In this document: piece after piece, positions 5,667 to 6,010 of the stretch
Layout: every line of letters starts with the position of its first letter
Position numbering within the stretch: the stretch's first letter is position 1
Assembly (NCBI GenBank): GCA_013361975.1
Contig: JABFXB010000139.1
Span: forward strand, 1 to 6,010
Length of the DNA stretch: 6,010 bases
DNA from: Dermatophilaceae bacterium
Lineage (GTDB): Bacteria > Actinomycetota > Actinomycetes > Actinomycetales > Dermatophilaceae
Direction: 5' to 3'
The notes under the pieces: model-generated
Seen by the model: the letters and a program-made list of their open reading frames with translations, nothing else
Databases searched by the model: none
Told to the model about the DNA's origin: nothing
Position numbers and translations under genes: made by a program

Positions 5667-6010
5667 ATGAGCACGCCCACCCGCATCACCCACCTCGTCG
5701 ACGGCCGGCCGTGGACCGGCACCGCCGAGCGCACGTCACCCGTCTTCAACCCCGCCACCGGTGAGCAGACCGGCCTGCTCGATCTCGCCTCTGCGGCGCT
5801 CGTCGACGAGGTCGTGAAGTCGGCCGCGTCGGCGTGGGAGTCGTGGGCCGACACCTCGCTCGCCAAGCGCGCCCAGGTGCTCTTCGCCTTCCGCGAGCTG
5901 CTCAACGCCCGCAAGGACGAGATCGGCGCGCTCATCACGGCCGAGCACGGCAAGGTGCTCAGCGACGCGGTCGGCGAGGTGACGCGCGGCCTCGAGGTCG
6001 CCGAGTTCGC
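5667..6010 (+). CDS. iolA: Malonate/methylmalonate-semialdehyde dehydrogenase IolA (MmsA), 3' end outside window
   Basis: CoA-acylating, NAD-dependent aldehyde dehydrogenase. It turns malonate semialdehyde, released by the DKGP aldolase, into acetyl-CoA and CO2, and in this family also acts on methylmalonate semialdehyde from valine. Only the first 114 residues of a protein usually near 490-500 are present, with no stop before the window ends. They match the family's N-terminus: HLVDGRPW, VFNPATGE (26-33), AWESWADTSLAKRAQVLFAFRELL, ITAEHGKVLSDA and GEVTRGLEVAEF (103-114). R107 in GEVTRG corresponds by motif to the arginine of Bacillus IolA that I recall as important for its activity on carboxylated semialdehydes. 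The cofactor and catalytic cysteine regions lie beyond the window. A different aldehyde dehydrogenase is unlikely given GEVTRGLE and the operon context. Confidence 0.92.
   Translation, partial: MSTPTRITHLVDGRPWTGTAERTSPVFNPATGEQTGLLDLASAALVDEVVKSAASAWESWADTSLAKRAQVLFAFRELLNARKDEIGALITAEHGKVLSDAVGEVTRGLEVAEF

Noticed and set aside
1..6010. RNA genes, CRISPR arrays, insertion sequences, attachment sites, defence or secondary-metabolite genes
   Set aside because: Nothing of the kind could be seen. Nearly every base belongs to six contiguous metabolic genes, and the only repeats are the short ones listed.

Overview
This window is a stretch of a myo-inositol catabolic (iol) operon from a high-GC actinobacterium. 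The DNA is very GC-rich, nearly every third codon position is G or C, and genes start behind GGAGG/AAGGA-type ribosome sites. The pairing of an IolC kinase with a Cgl0159-type (beta/alpha)8 barrel protein also fits actinobacterial iol clusters. A Micrococcales relative, perhaps of the Intrasporangiaceae, is a plausible host, but that is only an impression from codon and protein style. All six genes lie on the + strand with no room for an internal promoter of ordinary size, so they most likely form one transcript.

Layout: iolC, 5' end cut off (1-957); a Cgl0159-family class I-type aldolase candidate (954-1880); iolB (1877-2782); iolD (2779-4722); iolH (4754-5635); iolA/mmsA, 3' end cut off (5667-6010). 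The first four genes are joined by three consecutive ATGA stop/start overlaps. The last two follow after short gaps of 31 bases, each holding a clear Shine-Dalgarno sequence. No stretch over 300 bases lacks a gene.

How the genes work together (established pathway, assigned here by homology): IolD opens the ring of 3D-trihydroxycyclohexane-1,2-dione to 5-deoxy-glucuronate. IolB isomerises that to 2-deoxy-5-keto-gluconate. IolC phosphorylates it. An aldolase then splits the phosphate into dihydroxyacetone phosphate and malonate semialdehyde, and IolA converts malonate semialdehyde to acetyl-CoA. The barrel protein next to iolC sits where the aldolase is needed and is probably that enzyme. IolH is a xylose-isomerase-type barrel whose reaction is not firmly known. 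The first two steps (IolG dehydrogenase, IolE dehydratase), a regulator and a transporter are not in the window.

I found no new system here: this is an ordinary catabolic operon. The points worth a second look are the aldolase that appears to stand in for IolJ, two short tandem duplications inside genes, a perfect 20-base palindrome in iolD, a small hairpin before iolD, and a recurrent GTATGCC heptamer that holds most of the rare TAT codons.
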